A DNA stretch of 8,904 nucleotides from an uncultured Aliterella sp. (GTDB taxonomy: Bacteria > Cyanobacteriota > Cyanobacteriia > Cyanobacteriales > Chroococcidiopsidaceae), in NCBI GenBank assembly GCA_905479905.1, contig CAJQOK010000451.1:1-8904 (forward strand), read 5' to 3'. Every line of letters begins with the position of its first letter. Positions within the stretch are counted from its first letter, which is position 1. Made by a program: the position numbers and the translations under genes. This document shows, in pieces, positions 6,499-8,904 of the stretch. Below the pieces are notes generated by a model. The model saw only the letters and a list, made by a program, of their open reading frames with translations, searched no databases and had not been told where the DNA came from.

Positions 6499-6549
6499 CA
6501 CGCCCATGATTTATAAACATTTTCCGTAGAGGCGCAATGTCTTAAGTCC

Positions 6550-6777
6550 TTACATAGAATCAACTTCTTTTGCCAAAATATCTTCATCTCGCTCTGAAAC
6601 ATCCTTTTCTACTGAAGTTCCCAAGCCTGCAACTGAAAGTAAAAAGTTTCTACTGGGTTTTTCCGTTGATTTGTAGCGCAGATAATCAACAAAATTGATG
6701 AGTTCCGCGAGAGATTCTTCTGGCAATGTCTTGATTGACTCAATAATCTGTTCTCGATTCGTGGTTAAAGTGTCCAT
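6550..6777 (-). CDS. DUF2281/VapB-like antitoxin-type small protein
   Basis: A 75-residue protein. The first half (REQIIESIKTLPEESLAEL, then INFVDYLRYKS) is the amphipathic helix pair typical of small cyanobacterial antitoxin-like proteins of the DUF2281 type. These usually sit just upstream of a PIN-domain (VapC) or other toxin gene. The second half (NFLLSVAGLG, then DVSERDEDILAKEVD) is the acidic tail that normally ends a few residues after the 'EVD/EID' motif. Here it stops at VDSM, possibly a little early. Nothing like a toxin follows in the next 300 nt on this strand, so it is an orphan antitoxin or an independent small protein. The ATG at 6777 gives the expected N-terminus; no clear Shine-Dalgarno sequence precedes it. 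Confidence 0.7.
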   Translation of the reverse strand: MDTLTTNREQIIESIKTLPEESLAELINFVDYLRYKSTEKPSRNFLLSVAGLGTSVEKDVSERDEDILAKEVDSM

Positions 6778-6821
6778 TAGCCAATCTTAGAAACCTACAT
6801 ACATTGTAGCTGGCAGGTTGA

Positions 6822-6837
6822 AAAAGTCAGTAGTTAA
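6822..6837. repeat. 16-bp direct repeat, copy 2
   Basis: AAAAGTCAGTAGTTAA is identical to 6371-6386, where it closes the 11-bp tandem array. It lies 45 nt upstream of the antitoxin-like gene. The rest of the 6778-6965 gap has a HIP1 site near 6900 and AT-rich sequence (6920-6950) that may hold the STAND gene promoter. Confidence 0.7.
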
Positions 6838-6980
6838 CGCCTTTTGTCAGGAATTACGGTGATTTAAAGGGAAAAGTTCAAACAAACTAGCATTTAGGCG
6901 CGATCGCCTCCGAAATTAAGATAATACTCTTTGTAGTGAGTAAATAATCTACCCCCCTTGTACCAATGACTGTTGAAGAT

Positions 6981-7013
6981 GCGATAGCGCCAGCGCGCCC
7001 CTTAGAGCTTCGC
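6981..7013. repeat. Short palindromic repeat element, copy B (33 bp)
   Basis: GCGATAG (6981-6987), a 5-bp variable part, GCGCGCCC (6993-7000), a 6-bp variable part, GCTTCGC (7007-7013). It has the same blocks, order and orientation as copy A at 2339-2375. It lies 15 nt after an ATG (6966) that appears to be the original start of the STAND gene. A net gain of 31 bp shifts that start out of the gene's frame. Confidence 0.72.
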
Positions 7014-7053
7014 ATTTATTGAGCAAGTTGTACAACCAAAACAATTGAATAAG

Positions 7054-8904
7054 ATGCAAATCCTTGTACTTGCATCTTCCATTCAAGGTCATTCTTATCA
7101 AGAGATGGCAATTAGCTCTGGCTATGACTGCGACTATATTAAAGATACTGGTTATAAGTTGTGGCTTTTGCTGTCTGATAATCTCAAAGAAAGAGTAAAT
7201 AAGCAAAATTGTCAGACAGTTATTAAACGTTTGGCCGAGCAAAATATAAATCCTGCTCCTGTAACGTCTTTAAGCCAAGATTGGGGAGAGGCGATAGATG
7301 TCTCAGTGTTTTACGGGCGAATTGCCCAATTAACTACTTTGCAACACTGGATAGAGCGCGATCGCTGTCGATTGATTACAATTTTGGGTATGGGCGGAAT
7401 TGGTAAAACTGCTCTGGCGGTGAAGATTGCCGAACAAGTGAAAGCAGATTTTCAATTTGTAATTTGGCGAAGTCTGCGTAATGCACCAGCTATTGAAAAG
7501 CTGCTATCTGACTTAATTTTATTTGTTTCTAACCAGCAAGCAGGCGAAAAACCTGGAAGTATTGACGAGCAAATTTCTTTATTAATTAAATACTTCGCCT
7601 CCTATCGCTGTCTATTAGTGCTTGATAATGCTGAAACAATCTTGCAAAGTGGCGAACGAGGAGGAAACTATCGTCAAGGCTATGAAGGATACGGACAACT
7701 AATTAGACGCATTGCTGATGAGCGTCATCAAAGTTGTTTGGTATTAACAAGTAGAGAAAAACCCGTTGGATTGTCCGCAAGAGAAGGTGAAATTCTCCCT
7801 GTAAAGTCGCTTTCTATTACGGGAGTTGCTCAAGAAACTGGGCAAATAATTCTAGCATCTGTTGGTTTAACGCAATTTGACGACGCAAAGGAATTAAGTA
7901 ATCGCTATGCTGGTAATCCTTTAGCGCTCAAAATTGCCGCTTCCACAATTAAATCTTTATTTGGCGGCAGTATTAGCGCCTTTTTGAACCAAGGTACTAT
8001 TGTTTTTGGCGATATTTGGGACTTGATCGAACAACAATTTAATCGCTTATCCGACGTAGAAACGCAAATAATGCGCTGGTTGGCAATTGCCCGTGAACGA
8101 GTAACTTTACAAGAATTACACGCAGACATCATTCCCAAAATCCCCCAGCGCGAACTAATGGAAGTGCTGGAATCGCTCAAGAAGCGATCGCTAATTGAAA
8201 TTAATACTTTTGGCTGCACCCAACAACCTTTAGTTATGGAGTATATAACCGAGCGCTTAATTAAACAGTTTTATACTGAAATAGCTGATCACCAATTGCA
8301 GTTACTTAATAGCTATGCCTTAATTAAAGCCTCCGCCAAAGACTACATCCGCGAAGCACAAATTCGGCTGATTCTGCAACCTGTAAGTGAAGCGCTAAAA
8401 AATAGCTTTGAAAATAAGCAGCTACTTAAAGCTCATCTCGACCAACTTTTGGGGACTTTGCGGGCTAACTCTGCTTACCAAAATGGTTATGCTGCCGGAA
8501 AGCTTAACTTGTATTGGCATCTGCAAACTGACCTTAGTGATGCTAGGGACTATTCTCATTTAGCTATTCGTCAAGCTTACTTACCTAACGTAACGATGCA
8601 TCAATTCAACTTTACTCACGCAGAGATCGATCGCTGCGTATTTGCGGAAACATTTGGCGGTATTACTGGTGTTGCTTTTAGCCCCAATAATCAATTACTC
8701 GCAACTAGCGATACTGGCGGCAAAATTCATATCTGCCAAGTTAGCGATCGCACGCAATTATTCATTTGCAAAGGTCATAGACATTGGGCTTGGGCGATCG
8801 CATTTAGTCCCAATGGGCAAATTTTGGCAAGTGTGGCGGATGATTATTTGGTCAAGCTTTGGGATGCAAAATCTGGAAATTGTCTAGCTACTTTAGAAGG
8901 GCAT
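7054..8904 (+). CDS. NB-ARC/WD40 STAND ATPase, N-terminus disturbed, C-terminus beyond edge
   Basis: The frame is open from 7006 to the window edge. With the first in-frame ATG (7054), 617 residues are visible. Residues 1-60 keep most of the HTH-like module found at the front of such cyanobacterial proteins (SYQEMAISSGYDCDYIKDTG, then YKLWLLLSDNLKERV). DVSVFYGR (83-90) leads into the NB-ARC ATPase: Walker A GMGGIGKT at 112-119 (Lys118), Walker B CLLVLDNAE around Asp191, sensor TSRE near Arg234, GNPLAL at 287-292. A winged-helix/linker region follows (IWDLIEQQFNRLSDVE, then LQTDLSDARDYSHLAIRQAY). From about 535 WD40 blades begin (GVAFSPNNQLLATSD; AIAFSPNGQILAS...VKLWD). STAND proteins are ATP-dependent switches that oligomerise on ligand binding and act in signalling or anti-phage defence. 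The ATG at 6966 (MTVEDA) fits the family's usual N-terminus but is frameshifted by repeat copy B, so the gene is either N-truncated or dead. Confidence 0.88.
   Translation, partial: MQILVLASSIQGHSYQEMAISSGYDCDYIKDTGYKLWLLLSDNLKERVNKQNCQTVIKRLAEQNINPAPVTSLSQDWGEAIDVSVFYGRIAQLTTLQHWIERDRCRLITILGMGGIGKTALAVKIAEQVKADFQFVIWRSLRNAPAIEKLLSDLILFVSNQQAGEKPGSIDEQISLLIKYFASYRCLLVLDNAETILQSGERGGNYRQGYEGYGQLIRRIADERHQSCLVLTSREKPVGLSAREGEILPVKSLSITGVAQETGQIILASVGLTQFDDAKELSNRYAGNPLALKIAASTIKSLFGGSISAFLNQGTIVFGDIWDLIEQQFNRLSDVETQIMRWLAIARERVTLQELHADIIPKIPQRELMEVLESLKKRSLIEINTFGCTQQPLVMEYITERLIKQFYTEIADHQLQLLNSYALIKASAKDYIREAQIRLILQPVSEALKNSFENKQLLKAHLDQLLGTLRANSAYQNGYAAGKLNLYWHLQTDLSDARDYSHLAIRQAYLPNVTMHQFNFTHAEIDRCVFAETFGGITGVAFSPNNQLLATSDTGGKIHICQVSDRTQLFICKGHRHWAWAIAFSPNGQILASVADDYLVKLWDAKSGNCLATLEGH

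Larger units (their letters stand above)
6241..6549. other. Gene-free stretch with repeats
   Basis: This is the 309-nt gap between the leftward muramidase/peptidase gene and the leftward gene at 6550. It holds a small hairpin (AATAGC-TGTTC-GCTATT, 6315-6331), the 11-bp tandem repeat at 6342-6385, a HIP1 site near 6430, and a 10-bp inverted repeat at 6467-6498. It should also carry the promoter for the gene starting at 6240, but I see no convincing -35/-10 pair. No toxin gene or recognisable remnant follows the antitoxin-like gene. Confidence 0.6.

Noticed and set aside
6949..7242. Minus-strand open frame of 97 codons
   Set aside because: It is antisense to the start of the STAND gene and to repeat copy B, and its translation resembles no protein family.
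7905..8219. Minus-strand open frame of 104 codons
   Set aside because: It lies antisense inside the well-supported NB-ARC gene; the Ser/Cys-rich translation is typical of a shadow frame.
8642..8887. Plus-strand open frame of 81 codons
   Set aside because: It overlaps the WD40 blades in another frame; the WD40 reading is clearly the coding one.

Overview
The window comes from a cyanobacterium. About twenty copies of the HIP1 octamer GCGATCGC are spread over coding and non-coding DNA. There is a cytochrome c6 (petJ) precursor with all its usual landmarks, and the right edge holds an NB-ARC ATPase fused to WD40 repeats, an architecture common in multicellular and large-genome cyanobacteria. The genus cannot be fixed from the sequence alone.

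Layout. Positions 1-824 (minus strand) hold petJ followed, 2 nt later, by an exported TPR protein that runs off the left edge. A short divergent promoter region (825-931) separates petJ from a lone sugar-type ABC permease (932-1834, plus). The permease converges, with a 3-nt gap, on a small SnoaL/NTF2-like protein (1838-2293, minus), which lies downstream of an alpha/beta hydrolase (2347-3140, minus). Then come a ParE toxin remnant (3139-3252, plus), a class 3 lipase (3346-4386, minus), a ribbon-helix-helix antitoxin-like gene (4521-4781, plus), a two-domain muramidase plus C39-type peptidase gene (4999-6240, minus), a second antitoxin-like gene (6550-6777, minus), and an NB-ARC/WD40 STAND gene (from about 7054, or originally 6966, to the right edge, plus).

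The main observation is decay. Between about 2.3 and 7.0 kb nearly every larger gene carries one clear lesion while the rest of its sequence is well preserved. The hydrolase has a 1-nt deletion at its 35th codon and a short palindromic element in its 3' end. The lipase has a single in-frame TAG, and the muramidase/peptidase a single in-frame TGA at a probable Trp codon. The toxin gene is only a C-terminal stub, and two antitoxin-like genes have no toxin partner. The STAND gene has a 33-bp copy of the same palindromic element just after its apparent ancestral start codon, which throws the start out of frame. The two element copies (2339-2375 and 6981-7013) share three conserved blocks. In each case, removing the element while leaving one GC dinucleotide gives a sensible longer reading frame.

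The left part (petJ, TPR, permease) looks like intact core genome. The middle looks like an accessory region of hydrolases, toxin-antitoxin pieces and a cell-wall enzyme that is being lost. The STAND gene at the right is a signalling or defence-type protein whose N-terminal helix-turn-helix-like region has been shortened by the element. I see no RNA gene, CRISPR array, transposase or phage structural gene.
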